Source: DATJCV01 sp963707665
Lineage (GTDB): Bacteria > Pseudomonadota > Gammaproteobacteria > Burkholderiales > Burkholderiaceae_D
Length of the DNA: 50,726 nucleotides
NCBI GenBank assembly: GCA_963707665.1
Contig: CAVPQU010000012.1
Coordinates: 1-50,726 of the forward strand
Direction of reading: 5' to 3'
The first letter of the stretch is position 1, and every line of letters starts with the position of its first letter. The translations under genes were made by a program, and so were the position numbers. The notes below the pieces were generated by a model. The model saw nothing but the letters and a program-made list of their open reading frames with translations. It did not search any database and had not been told where the DNA came from. This document shows, one piece after another, positions 43,124 through 50,726 of the stretch.

Positions 43124-43735
43124 ATGAAATTAATTGGTTCCATTGCCAGCCCTTATGTCCGCAAAGTCCGTGTCGTCCTGGCGGAAAAGAAGCTGGATTG
43201 CGAATTCGTGCTGGACGACGTCTGGTCTGCCGACAGCACGGTGCAGCAGTCGAACCCGCTGGGAAAAGTGCCGTGCCTGGTGATGGAAGACGGCGGCGCG
43301 ATGTTCGACTCCGCCGTGATCGCCGAATACCTGGATACGCTGACTCCGGTCGGCAAGTTGCTGCCTGCCAACAGCAGCCGCGAACGGGCTGCGGTCAAGT
43401 GCTGGGAAGCGCTGGCCGATGGCGTGCTGGATGCCGCCGTCCTGGTGCGGCTGGAGAAAACCTTGCGCACCCCGGAGCAGCAAAACGCGGCCTGGATCGA
43501 ACGCCACATGAGCAAGGTGGAGGCCGGGCTGCGGGCGATGTCCAATGGCTTGGGCGAGACGCCGTTTTGCGCCGGCAATCATTTCACGCTGGCCGATATC
43601 GCGGTCGGCTGCGCGCTGGGCTGGCTGGCTTTCCGTTTTCCGGAAATCGACTGGCGCGGCGAGTATCCGAACCTGGCAAGGCTGTACGACAAGCTGGCCG
43701 AGCGGCCTTCGTTCCAGGAAACCGTGCCGCGCTAG
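43124..43735 (+). CDS. yibF: Glutathione S-transferase-like protein YibF
   Basis: A 203-aa GST fold protein closest to E. coli YibF. N-terminal thioredoxin domain: LIGSIASPYVRKVRVVLAEK with Ser rather than Cys at the active position, then NPLGKVPCLVMEDG and FDSAVIAEYLD (glutathione-binding Asp-Ser). C-terminal domain: FTLADIAVGCALGWLAFRFP. Activity is uncertain, as for YibF. It diverges from purB and is followed by a strong terminator and a copy of the 60-bp repeat. Confidence 0.85.
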   Translation: MKLIGSIASPYVRKVRVVLAEKKLDCEFVLDDVWSADSTVQQSNPLGKVPCLVMEDGGAMFDSAVIAEYLDTLTPVGKLLPANSSRERAAVKCWEALADGVLDAAVLVRLEKTLRTPEQQNAAWIERHMSKVEAGLRAMSNGLGETPFCAGNHFTLADIAVGCALGWLAFRFPEIDWRGEYPNLARLYDKLAERPSFQETVPR

Positions 43736-43779
43736 AGCCGGCGCACCGCCGCAGCAGGAAGCGTAACGAAAGCCAATAA

Positions 43780-43818
43780 AAACAGGCGCATCCGCTACTT
43801 GGCTGGATGCGCCTGTTT
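43780..43818 (+). terminator. Strong terminator after yibF
   Basis: AAACAGGCGCATCC and GGATGCGCCTGTTT form a perfect 14-bp stem with an 11-nt loop. The 60-bp repeat begins 3 nt later. It may act in both directions. Confidence 0.85.
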
Positions 43819-43821
43819 CAT

Positions 43822-43881
43822 ATACTCCATATGCAGACATCAAAATACGGGCGTTACGCGGTCGTTTGGGTCGCATACTCC
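43822..43881 (-). repeat. 60-bp intergenic element, copy 5 (direct type)
   Basis: Plus-strand ATACTCC at 43822-43828 and 43875-43881, 53 nt apart. Read on the minus strand the spacer holds AAACGACC (positions 8-15) and TAACGCC (19-25). It lies between convergent yibF and bfr, 39 nt from the bfr stop and 86 nt from the yibF stop. Confidence 0.75.
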
Positions 43882-43920
43882 CGTATTTCTGTTGCGCCCA
43901 GCATGCGGCGCGGTTGTGCC

Positions 43921-44388
43921 TTACTCCATCTGGGATTGCAGGTAATTCTGCAGGCCGACCTTGGCGATCAGGTCGATCTGGGTTTCCAGCCAGTCGATGT
44001 GTTCTTCGGTGTCATCCAGGATGGTCTGGAAGATTTCGCGCGAGACGTAGTCGCCGGCCAACTCGCAGGCAGCGATGCCGTCTTTCACCGTCTTTTGCGA
44101 CATCAGTTCCAGCTTGTGGTCGCATTCCAGCATCTCGGGCGTCGATTCGCCGATCATCAGCTTGTGCAGCGCCTGCAGGTTGGGCAAGCCGTTCAGCATC
44201 AGGATGCGGTTGATCAGCTTGTCGGCATGCTTCATTTCGCCGATCGATTCTTCGTATTCCTTCTTGGCGATTTTTTCCAGGCCCCAGTGCTTGTACATGC
44301 GGGCATGCAGGAAGTATTGATTGACCGCGGAGAGTTCGTTGGTCAGTTGGGCATTGAGCAGTTTGATGATGTTGGCGTCGCCTTGCAT
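43921..44388 (-). CDS. bfr: Bacterioferritin
   Basis: Iron-storage protein, 155 aa, forming a 24-subunit shell with heme between subunits. Ferroxidase residues are visible in NELSAVNQYFLHARMYKHWG, GEMKHADKLINRIL (the Met here is the heme ligand), DYVSREIFQTILDDTEEHIDWLE. Length and end match the family. The ATG at 44388 fits; the upstream extension does not. bfd, which serves to release its iron, lies 6 kb away in the tonB group. Confidence 0.95.
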   Translation of the reverse strand: MQGDANIIKLLNAQLTNELSAVNQYFLHARMYKHWGLEKIAKKEYEESIGEMKHADKLINRILMLNGLPNLQALHKLMIGESTPEMLECDHKLELMSQKTVKDGIAACELAGDYVSREIFQTILDDTEEHIDWLETQIDLIAKVGLQNYLQSQME

Positions 44389-44546
44389 GGTGGCCTCTTG
44401 GGTGTGTGAAAGGGCAGCTCGGCAACGGATCCATCGGTGTTCCGACGGGCCAAGGCGAAGGGCGTGCAACATCATAACGCATGCCGTCGCCTTTTTCATC
44501 GGCAGCGATGCTTGCCAGTGGCGAGCGTTTGATTGGGCTCAGGCGT

Positions 44547-45236
44547 TCAGGTGTCGGCCCACATTCGCAGCAGGTTGTGATAGCAGCCGGTCAGCTTGAC
44601 CACCGGCTCGCTATCGTCGCCGTCGCCGCTACTGCGCAGCGCCAGGATCGCCATGTCGAGGTCGAACAGCAGGCGCCGTTGTGCATCGTCGCGCACCATG
44701 CTTTCGATCCAGAAAAAAGACGCGAGGCGGGTGCCGCGCGTGACCGGCTCGACCCGGTGCACGCTGGAAGCCGGATACAGGATCAGGTCGCCGGCGGCCA
44801 GCTTGACCGATTGCGTGCCGAAGGTGTCTTCGATCACCAGTTCGCCGCCGTCGTACTCGTCCGGCTGCGACAAAAACAGCGTGGCGGACAGGTCGGTGCG
44901 CACCCACAGGCCGGTGGCCTTGGAGGTGCGCACCGCATTGTCGATATGGTTGCCGAAGGCGTTGCTGGCGCCGTCGTAGCGGTTGAACAGCGGCGGGAAG
45001 GTCTTTTTCGGTAGCGCGCCGGTGATGAACAGCGCGCTCTTGCTAAGAGCCTCCAGCACGATCGCACGCGCCGCCTTGGACGCTTCCGAATCCTCCGGCA
45101 ACTGGCGGTTGTTCTTCACCTGCTCGGACTGGGTGCCGGCGGTGATCCTGCCGTCGGCCCAGTCGCCCGCCTCGATGATCTGGCGGCAGCGTTGCACCGC
45201 TTCCGCCGACAGCACTTCCGGTACGCGCAACAACAT
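44547..45236 (-). CDS. piuC: PKHD-type Fe(II)/2-oxoglutarate hydroxylase
   Basis: A 229-aa dioxygenase of the PiuC/YbiX group. Iron ligands are His and Asp in FGNHIDNAVR and His in SSVHRVEPV; RLASFFWIES holds the 2-oxoglutarate-binding region. It lies 21 nt after the siderophore receptor gene, the same partnership as fiu-ybiX in E. coli and piuA-piuC in Pseudomonas, so it probably belongs to the same iron-repressed transcript. The substrate is not known. Confidence 0.92.
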   Translation of the reverse strand: MLLRVPEVLSAEAVQRCRQIIEAGDWADGRITAGTQSEQVKNNRQLPEDSEASKAARAIVLEALSKSALFITGALPKKTFPPLFNRYDGASNAFGNHIDNAVRTSKATGLWVRTDLSATLFLSQPDEYDGGELVIEDTFGTQSVKLAAGDLILYPASSVHRVEPVTRGTRLASFFWIESMVRDDAQRRLLFDLDMAILALRSSGDGDDSEPVVKLTGCYHNLLRMWADT

Positions 45237-45257
45237 TCGGTTTTCTCCGGTCTTTGG

Positions 45258-47489
45258 TCAGAACTTGTAATTCAGGCTCAACTGCGCGGCGCGGTCGGTG
45301 CCCGGCATGTACATGCCGGCGTACAGGCCATCCGCGTATTCCTTGTTGAACAGATTGAACACGTTCAGCTTGATTGAATAGTTGGCGTAGGTGTATTCCA
45401 CCAGCGCGTCCCAGCGGGTGTAGCCGGGCGCGATTCTGGTGGTGCCGCCACGATACATGATGCGCTCGCCGACGCTGTTGAAGCCACCGCCGACGCGCCA
45501 GCCGCCGGCAAGCCGGTAGGTGGTCCACAGGTTGGCGGTGTATTTCGGCGTGTTGTCCGGCCACATCCCCTGGTTGCCGCTGTTCGAGACATCGACGTTG
45601 GCGCGCATCGGCGAGTAGCCGGCGAAGACTTCCCAGTCCGGCGTGATGCGGCCGGCCACTTCGAATTCGATGCCGTCGGTGTGACGCTTGCCGGACAGCA
45701 GGTATTCGTTCGGGCTGGATTCGAGGTCGGTGTTGCGCTCGTTGGTCTTTTCGGTGCGGAAGATCGCGGTCCGGAGCGTCAGGTCTCCCTCCAGCAGATC
45801 CCACTTGGCGCCGATTTCCATGTTGCGGCTCTTTTCCGGCGGCGTGTTGCTGCCCAGCGGATCGAGCGAATAGGTGTCGGCCGACGGGTTGAACGAAGTG
45901 CCGAAGGAGGCGTAGTAGGACTGGGTGTCGGTCGGCTGGTAAATGATGCCGGTGCGATAGCTCCAGACGTTGTCCTTGCGGCCGGTGGCGCCGGCGGCGG
46001 TGCGGTAGTTGGCGTCCATGCTGTCGAAGCGCAGGCCGGCCAGCACTTTCCAGTGCGGTGTCAGCGCAATCATGTCCTGCGTGTACACCCCGATCGTGTT
46101 GGCGTCGAAATTCTGGTTCCTGGCGGGATCGTGGCCGCTGGTCACCGGGAACGAGGGCGTCGGGCCGGGGTTGGCAACCGTGGTGCCGGGAATGCCGATG
46201 GACGGCAGGTACCAGAAGCGATCGACTTTTTCGCGAATCAGTTCGACCCCGGCCAGTATCTCGTGCTTGAGGGCGCCGGTTTCCAGCCTGGTGCTGAAAT
46301 CCGATTGCAGCGTGATGTTTTGCTCGTTGCCGCCACGGGTCTGGAAGCCGCGCGTGATCGGGGTATTGTCGGTCAGTGTGCCGGCGCCCAGCCGTGGCTG
46401 CGTGGCGCGCAGATCGCGCTTGAAGTCGCCGACGCGCAGCACGGTTTTCAGCGTGGTGTCGTTGTCGAAGCGATGCAGCCAGCTGCCGCTCAGGATGTCG
46501 GCGCTGTCATCCTGGAAGTCGTTGGCAAAACCGTAGAAACGGGTCACCGGGACATGGATGCCGGCGGCGTCGTGGATCGGCCGATTGTTGTACCACGGCA
46601 GGCCCAGATCCGGCGTGTCCTGGTAATTCAGGTGGTAGTAGGAGACGTTGAATTCGTCTTCCGAATCGATGCCCCAGGAAAACGAGGGGGCGATGCCGAG
46701 GCGGTTGGTGCTGGCGCCGTCGCGGAAGCTGCCGGCGTCGGTCTTCATCACGTTCAGGCGGAAGGCGGCGTTCTGGCCGACCACGCGGTTCAGGTCGAGC
46801 GTGGCGCGCTTGTAGTCGCTGGTGCCGTAAGTCAGGTCGAGTTCGCTCTGCGCGCCGAGGAACGGCATCTTGCTGCTCTGGTTGATCACGCCGCCGGTCG
46901 AGCCGCGGCCGAACAGCATCGAGGCCGAACCGCGCAACACGTCGATGCGATCGATGTTGAAGGTGTCGCGGTTGTACTGGGCGACGTCGCGCATGCCGTC
47001 CAGGTAGATGTCGCCATAGGCGGAAAAGCCGCGCAGGTTGATGTTGTCGCCGATGCGGCCGCCTTCGCCGGCGTTGAAGCTCAAATTGGACACATTGCGC
47101 AGCGCTTCCTTCAGCGTGTCGGCGTTCTGGTCATGCATCAATTGCTGCGTCACTACCGTCACCGATTGCGGAATGTCGCGCAGCAGTTGATTGCCTTTGC
47201 CGACCGTGCTTTTTTGCGCCTGGTAGCCCGGATCTTCCAGCTTGCCCTTGACGTCGATGGTGGGCAGCGTCTCGCTGCCGGCCGCGACCTTGGCGGCGGG
47301 CGCAGTCGGCGTGGCAGGCGTGGATTGGGCACCGGCATTGGCGGCGCTGAATGCCATGGCCGCCACCATGGCGCCAAGCGGCAATAGCGCCGGACGCCGC
47401 GCGGCGGCGGCGCTGTTCACCGGCGCAGGCGGAAATTTCAGGGAAGCAAGGGCAGCGGCCAGGGGCCGCCGTTTCGGCAGGGGCTGCAT
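45258..47489 (-). CDS. fiu: TonB-dependent catecholate siderophore receptor (Fiu-like)
   Basis: Outer-membrane receptor, 743 aa. A signal peptide ends near NAGAQ (about residue 55); a TonB box-like LPTIDVKG follows, then the plug domain (LLRDIPQSVTVVTQQLMHDQ, INLRGFSAYGDIYLDGMRD, RIDVLRGSASMLFGRGSTGGVIN) and a 22-strand barrel ending in Phe (AAQLSLNYKF). The group takes up ferric catecholates. A Fur box lies 120 nt upstream, and piuC follows. Energy would come from the tonB-exbB-exbD genes 2-3 kb away. Confidence 0.92.
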   Translation of the reverse strand: MQPLPKRRPLAAALASLKFPPAPVNSAAAARRPALLPLGAMVAAMAFSAANAGAQSTPATPTAPAAKVAAGSETLPTIDVKGKLEDPGYQAQKSTVGKGNQLLRDIPQSVTVVTQQLMHDQNADTLKEALRNVSNLSFNAGEGGRIGDNINLRGFSAYGDIYLDGMRDVAQYNRDTFNIDRIDVLRGSASMLFGRGSTGGVINQSSKMPFLGAQSELDLTYGTSDYKRATLDLNRVVGQNAAFRLNVMKTDAGSFRDGASTNRLGIAPSFSWGIDSEDEFNVSYYHLNYQDTPDLGLPWYNNRPIHDAAGIHVPVTRFYGFANDFQDDSADILSGSWLHRFDNDTTLKTVLRVGDFKRDLRATQPRLGAGTLTDNTPITRGFQTRGGNEQNITLQSDFSTRLETGALKHEILAGVELIREKVDRFWYLPSIGIPGTTVANPGPTPSFPVTSGHDPARNQNFDANTIGVYTQDMIALTPHWKVLAGLRFDSMDANYRTAAGATGRKDNVWSYRTGIIYQPTDTQSYYASFGTSFNPSADTYSLDPLGSNTPPEKSRNMEIGAKWDLLEGDLTLRTAIFRTEKTNERNTDLESSPNEYLLSGKRHTDGIEFEVAGRITPDWEVFAGYSPMRANVDVSNSGNQGMWPDNTPKYTANLWTTYRLAGGWRVGGGFNSVGERIMYRGGTTRIAPGYTRWDALVEYTYANYSIKLNVFNLFNKEYADGLYAGMYMPGTDRAAQLSLNYKF

Positions 47490-47608
47490 ATTCTCAAGGT
47501 CTCCAGTTTGGAAAGGCGCGAAGCCATCAAGGCGTGGCTGGCTATCCGAACAAGACGATGGAATTGCTGGCTGAAGGAACGGCTGCGGTGGAATTACCGC
47601 AAGAGGCC

Positions 47609-47627
47609 AATGATAATAATTCTCATT
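47609..47627. promoter_or_regulatory. Fur box before fiu
   Basis: AATGATAATAATTCTCATT matches the Fur consensus, nearly palindromic, 120 nt upstream of the fiu start. Predicts iron repression of fiu-piuC. Confidence 0.85.
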
Positions 47628-47784
47628 TAATAAAGCAAGGGTATTCTGAGAATTTGCAGCGGCGGCAAGAGGGATGAAGCGGGTGCATCCGGCGCTAACA
47701 CGAGTTGAGCATGCCGGAACGCATGTGCCGCAAGGAGGCGTGCCACGCTTGCGCGGAAGCGGCCGGTTAGATGGAGCAGTCTAT

Positions 47785-47844
47785 ATACTCCTTGATGAAT
47801 GCATCAATATCCGGCGTATTTTGGTACTTATTTCCACATACTCC
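47785..47844 (-). repeat. 60-bp intergenic element, copy 6 (direct type)
   Basis: Plus-strand ATACTCC at 47785-47791 and 47838-47844, 53 nt apart. Read on the minus strand the spacer holds AAGTACC (9-15) and ATACGCC (19-25). TTGATG-AATG-CATCAA makes a perfect 6-bp stem beside the left end. It lies 61 nt after the stop of the small membrane protein gene. Confidence 0.75.
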
Positions 47845-47904
47845 AAGATAAAAATGCCCACTTGAGAGCTGCAGCCGGCGCCAACGGGTTATGAGCGCGG
47901 CCGC

Positions 47905-48153
47905 TTAAGGCCGGAGCCGGTCGTTCTGCACTGGGTAACAGAACCGCAGCAATTGCGGCGCACCGCGCAGGAAGTACAGCGCCAGTACCAGGAAAATGCC
48001 GCCGGTCAGGAAATAGCCGAATTCGTAGCCGGTCCGATGCGGCGGCCAGCCCAGCATGGTACTGACCCCGTAGGCTAGGTTCCAGAGCGCGTAAACCAGC
48101 ATCGGCAACCCGGCAGTGCGCACGATGATGCCAAAAATATGAACCGCTTGCAT
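47905..48153 (-). CDS. Small two-helix membrane protein, unknown function
   Basis: An 82-aa hypothetical protein with two hydrophobic segments (IFGIIVRTAGLPMLVYALW and FGYFLTGGIFLVLALYFLRG) joined by a short polar loop. GAGGAG precedes the ATG at 48153, which supports it as a real gene. It lies between exbD and fiu on the same strand; a link with iron uptake is only by position. Confidence 0.65.
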   Translation of the reverse strand: MQAVHIFGIIVRTAGLPMLVYALWNLAYGVSTMLGWPPHRTGYEFGYFLTGGIFLVLALYFLRGAPQLLRFCYPVQNDRLRP

Positions 48154-48294
48154 GATGCTCCTCGTAATCCGAATGGGGCGGGTGCTTGCGGGCACACGCC
48201 ATTGCCACCATGAACAAATTCGGGCGGGGAGGGTTTGATCGGCGACAAAATTCCTGCTGGCCGGGCAGCGATGGCGGCGCGGCGATCCAATAAA

Positions 48295-48319
48295 AAAGCG
48301 ACGGCTGGGCGTCGCTTTT
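48295..48319 (-). terminator. Intrinsic terminator after exbD
   Basis: On the minus strand AAAAGCGACG-CCCAG-CGTCGC stem followed by TTTTTTATT. It ends the tonB-exbB-exbD transcript. Confidence 0.85.
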
Positions 48320-48350
48320 CGAGGGATGTCCGGCGCATCGCCGACGGCCG

Positions 48351-48767
48351 CTACTTCTTCGTCGGCTCGGTGACGAAACCGATCTTGGTCAGGCCGCCGG
48401 CTTGCGCCGCAGCCATCACTTGCGCCACTTTTTCGTACTGGGTGGTGCGTTCGGCACGCAGATGCAGTTCCGGCTGCGGCGTTTGCAGCGCGGCCGCCGC
48501 AATCTGCAGCTCCAGCTCGGCCGGCGTCACTGGCCTGTCATTCCAGTAGACGGTGCCGATGGCGTCGATCGCCAGGTTGACGTTTTCCGGCTTGATCTGT
48601 TCCGGCTGGCTGGTGGCGCGCGGCAAGTCGATCGGAATCTTATTGTTCATCACCGGAATCGTGATGATGAAGATGATCAGCAGCACCAGCATCACGTCGA
48701 CCAGCGGCGTGGTGTTGATTTCCGGGTTGAAGTCGTCGTCCGAATCGGACAGGGTGCCCATCGCCAT
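48351..48767 (-). CDS. exbD: Biopolymer transport protein ExbD
   Basis: Proton-channel subunit of the TonB motor, 138 aa. One membrane helix carries the essential Asp in TTPLVDVMLVLLIIFIIT (about residue 24). The periplasmic domain follows. The start codon shares its A with the exbB stop (TGATG), showing translational coupling. Confidence 0.94.
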   Translation of the reverse strand: MAMGTLSDSDDDFNPEINTTPLVDVMLVLLIIFIITIPVMNNKIPIDLPRATSQPEQIKPENVNLAIDAIGTVYWNDRPVTPAELELQIAAAALQTPQPELHLRAERTTQYEKVAQVMAAAQAGGLTKIGFVTEPTKK

Positions 48768-49504
48768 CAGGCACCTCCGACCGCGATCAGTCGGGCGCCG
48801 TCGGATGCCGATTTGCCATCGTGCCCGGCAAGCTCGGAGCGGGCGCCGGTGACGAACAGCGCATGCAGATCGAAACCGAATTTATTCAGCTTGGCCAGGG
48901 TGGACTTGTTGCCGCGCACCAGCGCGTTGTAGCCGAAGGTGGCTGGAATCGCCACCGCCAGGCCAAGCGCGGTCATGATCAGCGCTTCGCCGACCGGACC
49001 GGCGACCTTGTCGATGCTGGCCTGGCCCGAAGTGCCGATCGAGACCAGCGCATGGTAAATGCCCCAGACCGTGCCGAACAGGCCGACGAAGGGCGCGGTC
49101 GAGCCGACCGAGGCCAGCACCGCCATCCCGGATTGCAAGCGCGCTGCGGTTTCGTCGATCGCCTGCCGCAGCGACAGCGTGACCCAGTCGCTGACCGACA
49201 GCTGGTCGTGCAAATGGCCCTTGTGGGCGGCGTGATGACGCATGGCGTTAATGCCGGCCTGGGCCAGGTCGACAAATGGATTGGCGCGGCCGAGCGTAGC
49301 CACGCCGTGGTCCAGGCTGGTGGTGTCCCAGAACTGGTGGCCGGCAGCCCATGCCGGGCGTCGCAACAGCCACACCTGAATCGCCTTGGTCAGTATCACG
49401 TACCACGACGCCACCGACATCACCAGCAGCAACACCGCAACCGCCCGGGTGACCAGGTCGCCTTGCAGCCACATGCTTTGAAATCCATACGGATTCAGTT
49501 CCAT
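48767..49504 (-). CDS. exbB: Biopolymer transport protein ExbB (MotA/TolQ/ExbB family)
   Basis: Inner-membrane proton channel component, 245 aa, with three helices. First helix AVAVLLLVMSVASWYVILTKA; the conserved core LASVGSTAPFVGLFGTVWGIYHAL and the third-helix stretch VGEALIMTALGLAVAIPATFGYNALV are diagnostic. The ATG at 49504 has GGAGTCGTG just upstream. It is coupled to exbD and lies 37 nt after tonB. Confidence 0.93.
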   Translation of the reverse strand: MELNPYGFQSMWLQGDLVTRAVAVLLLVMSVASWYVILTKAIQVWLLRRPAWAAGHQFWDTTSLDHGVATLGRANPFVDLAQAGINAMRHHAAHKGHLHDQLSVSDWVTLSLRQAIDETAARLQSGMAVLASVGSTAPFVGLFGTVWGIYHALVSIGTSGQASIDKVAGPVGEALIMTALGLAVAIPATFGYNALVRGNKSTLAKLNKFGFDLHALFVTGARSELAGHDGKSASDGARLIAVGGA

Positions 49505-49541
49505 CACGACTCCTTGTTTGAATGTAATGCGCTGGGCCGCG

Positions 49542-50297
49542 CTAGCGGTCCAGCTGGAATTTGATCGGCACGATGGCGTACACCATGACCGCCTGGCCGT
49601 CCTCCAGGTGCGGCTTGAAGACCGCCCGCAAGACCGCCTGGCGCGCCGCTTCATCCAGCCGCGCCGAGCCGGATGAAGTCTGGATCTCGACCCCTTCGGG
49701 GCGCCCCTTGATGTTGATCAGCGCGCGCAGCACGACCTTGCCTTCCTCGCCTTTGCGCCGCGCCAGCAGCGGATATTCGGGCTGCGGCGCTTGTAGATAC
49801 TCGACTCCGGAGGAGATGGTTTTCGGCGCCGCCGCCACTGCCGCCGGGGCACTGGCAGCGGCCGCCGCCGGGGCGGTTGCCGGTGCTGCCGCCGCTGCCG
49901 GTGGCGCGCTGGCGGCCGCCGGCTGGGCGGGTTGCGGTTCCGGCACCGGCTGCGTGATGGCCTGTTCCGCCGGCGCTGGCTTGACGACAGGAGGTTTTTT
50001 CACTACCGGCTTGGGTAGTGGCTTCTTGAGGACTGGCACGGTTTTTGGCGCCGGAGCGGGTGTGGGTGCAGGCTGCGGCGCCGGTGTCGGCTGCGGCGCC
50101 GGTTCGGCGGTAATGAAACGGACCAGCACCTCGTTCGGCACCGACTGGTGGATTGGCGGCTGCAGCAAGCCCGCTTGCAGCGCGTAAAAGAAGCCGACAT
50201 GCATCAGGATAACCAGCGTCAGCGGCACCAGCCGCTTCGCGTAAGGCCATAGCTGGACCGGCGGAGCTTGCATGGGCAACGAGATCGTGGCGTTCAT
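49542..50297 (-). CDS. tonB: Energy transducer TonB
   Basis: A 251-aa protein spanning the periplasm to pass energy to outer-membrane receptors. N-terminal anchor (LVPLTLVILMHVGFFYALQAG, about residues 24-45), then a long Pro/Ala/Lys-rich stretch (about 65-165), then the C-terminal receptor-contact domain (PEYPLLARRKGEEGKVVLRA ... PIKFQL). The ATG at 50297 gives the right topology. Located between bfd and exbB. Confidence 0.92.
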   Translation of the reverse strand: MNATISLPMQAPPVQLWPYAKRLVPLTLVILMHVGFFYALQAGLLQPPIHQSVPNEVLVRFITAEPAPQPTPAPQPAPTPAPAPKTVPVLKKPLPKPVVKKPPVVKPAPAEQAITQPVPEPQPAQPAAASAPPAAAAAPATAPAAAAASAPAAVAAAPKTISSGVEYLQAPQPEYPLLARRKGEEGKVVLRALINIKGRPEGVEIQTSSGSARLDEAARQAVLRAVFKPHLEDGQAVMVYAIVPIKFQLDR

Positions 50298-50305
50298 GTT
50301 CGGGA

Positions 50306-50521
50306 TCAGGCCGGCATCCAATCAGGCTGAAGGCCGGCAGGTTGCGCCTGCCGTGCGTCCGCGAGCGATTCGCGCAGCACTTGCCGGGCGCAGGCGTTGC
50401 ATTTGCCGCAGCAGGTGGCAACCCCCAGATTTTGGCGCAATTCGCGCATGGTGTGCATGCCGGCGTCAACCGCCTTGCGAATGTCCCGATCCGATACGTT
50501 ATTGCAAATGCAAACAATCAT
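50306..50521 (-). CDS. bfd: Bacterioferritin-associated ferredoxin
   Basis: A 71-aa [2Fe-2S] protein that delivers electrons to bacterioferritin so stored iron can leave. Cluster ligands: CIC near the N-terminus and CCGKC with a further Cys in CNACARQVL. AAGGAT precedes the ATG at 50521. It lies 8 nt before tonB and is likely co-transcribed with hemP and tonB, which would connect iron release with iron uptake under Fur control. Confidence 0.93.
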   Translation of the reverse strand: MIVCICNNVSDRDIRKAVDAGMHTMRELRQNLGVATCCGKCNACARQVLRESLADARQAQPAGLQPDWMPA

Positions 50522-50629
50522 GATAATCCTTGCCGCTGGCAGTAGCCAGGCCGCTACTCATATTGCATGGCGATGGTCGCCGCTTGTGGAAGAAGGCTGG
50601 CGCCGACCCCGGGGTGGATGCGCTGGTTT

Positions 50630-50726
50630 TCACGCTGTCAGAATCAGCTTGTTGAGCTGGGTCAGGCGCAAGCGATAAATCCGGCCTTCATGGTCAATCT
50701 CGACTTCCCGCCCTTGCTGGAACAAA
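50630..50726 (-). CDS. hemP: Hemin uptake protein HemP, partial (5' end outside window)
   Basis: The 31 visible C-terminal codons read LFQQGREVEIDHEGRIYRLR then LTQLNKLILTA and stop, the HemP signature (hemin uptake family, about 60-80 aa). The start and any Fur box lie beyond the right edge. It is transcribed towards bfd, 108 nt away, so the order hemP-bfd-tonB-exbB-exbD is expected to be one iron-regulated unit. Confidence 0.85.
   Translation of the reverse strand, partial: LFQQGREVEIDHEGRIYRLRLTQLNKLILTA

Larger units (their letters stand above)
47490..47904. other. 415-nt upstream region of fiu without a gene
   Basis: Holds the fiu promoter region with a Fur box (47609-47627) and a copy of the 60-bp repeat (47785-47844). 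The small ORFs here lack ribosome sites and family features. Confidence 0.5.

Noticed and set aside
9820..47844. The 60-bp element as a CRISPR array or REP/BIME-type palindrome
   Set aside because: Copies are single and thousands of bases apart, so there is no array. REP elements form long GC-rich imperfect hairpins; these copies are AT-rich with at most a 6-bp dyad.

Overview
The window reads as chromosomal DNA of a GC-rich betaproteobacterium. The gene neighbourhoods point to Burkholderiales, most likely family Oxalobacteraceae (Herbaspirillum/Collimonas/Herminiimonas-like): fmdB-DUF502-aspS-nudB-ybhP-clsB, DUF3683-HIT-DUF971-ubiE-Tim44-ubiJ-ubiB, ptsN-hprK, queA-tgt-yajC-secD-secF and hemP-bfd-tonB-exbB-exbD. 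This is judged from gene content and recognised protein motifs, not from a database search. I saw no tRNA, rRNA, CRISPR array, prophage or intact transposon.

Layout. 0-2.4 kb: a promoter with a TetR-type palindrome, then a soxC-soxD sulfite dehydrogenase pair. 2.4-7.1 kb: a 5'-truncated GST remnant, a small hypothetical gene divergent from a Fur-controlled cytochrome c/FTR1 iron permease, an RsuA-like protein without the usual catalytic Asp, and a GST. 7.1-12.8 kb: minus-strand cluster fmdB, DUF502, aspS, nudB, ybhP, clsB. 12.9-15.2 kb: a sodium:solute symporter and a TPMT-like methyltransferase. 15.4-24.3 kb: a long minus-strand run from a DUF3683 FAD/Fe-S oxidoreductase through HIT and DUF971 proteins to the ubiquinone genes ubiE, ubiJ and ubiB. 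24.8-31.3 kb: yqaA, ilvA, gdhA (TTG start), queF, ptsN, hprK. 31.3-39.0 kb: recG, then queA-tgt-yajC-secD-secF. 39.1-42.9 kb: marR, two yceI genes, a cytochrome b561 and purB. 43.1-50.7 kb: yibF, then an iron block of bfr, piuC, fiu, exbD, exbB, tonB, bfd and the 3' end of hemP.

How the genes work together. The iron genes form one functional group: inner-membrane iron import (FTR1), TonB-dependent siderophore uptake (fiu/piuC, energised by tonB-exbB-exbD), storage (bfr), release from storage (bfd) and hemin uptake (hemP). Fur boxes lie in front of the FTR1 and fiu genes. queF, queA and tgt are three queuosine-pathway genes within 7 kb. ubiE, ubiJ and ubiB serve ubiquinone synthesis.

The most unusual signal is a 60-bp intergenic element present six times. 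It has GGAGTAT at one end and, exactly 53 nt further on, either GGAGTAT again (four copies) or the inverted form ATACT(CC) (two copies). All six copies lie within about 85 nt of a stop codon. I do not recognise it.

Sequence quality matters. About twenty apparent single-base frameshifts fall between 37.4 and 41.9 kb, with isolated ones in aspS, the DUF3683 gene and the DUF971 gene. Several hit essential genes, so most are probably sequencing or assembly errors. secD also seems to lack an internal in-frame block.
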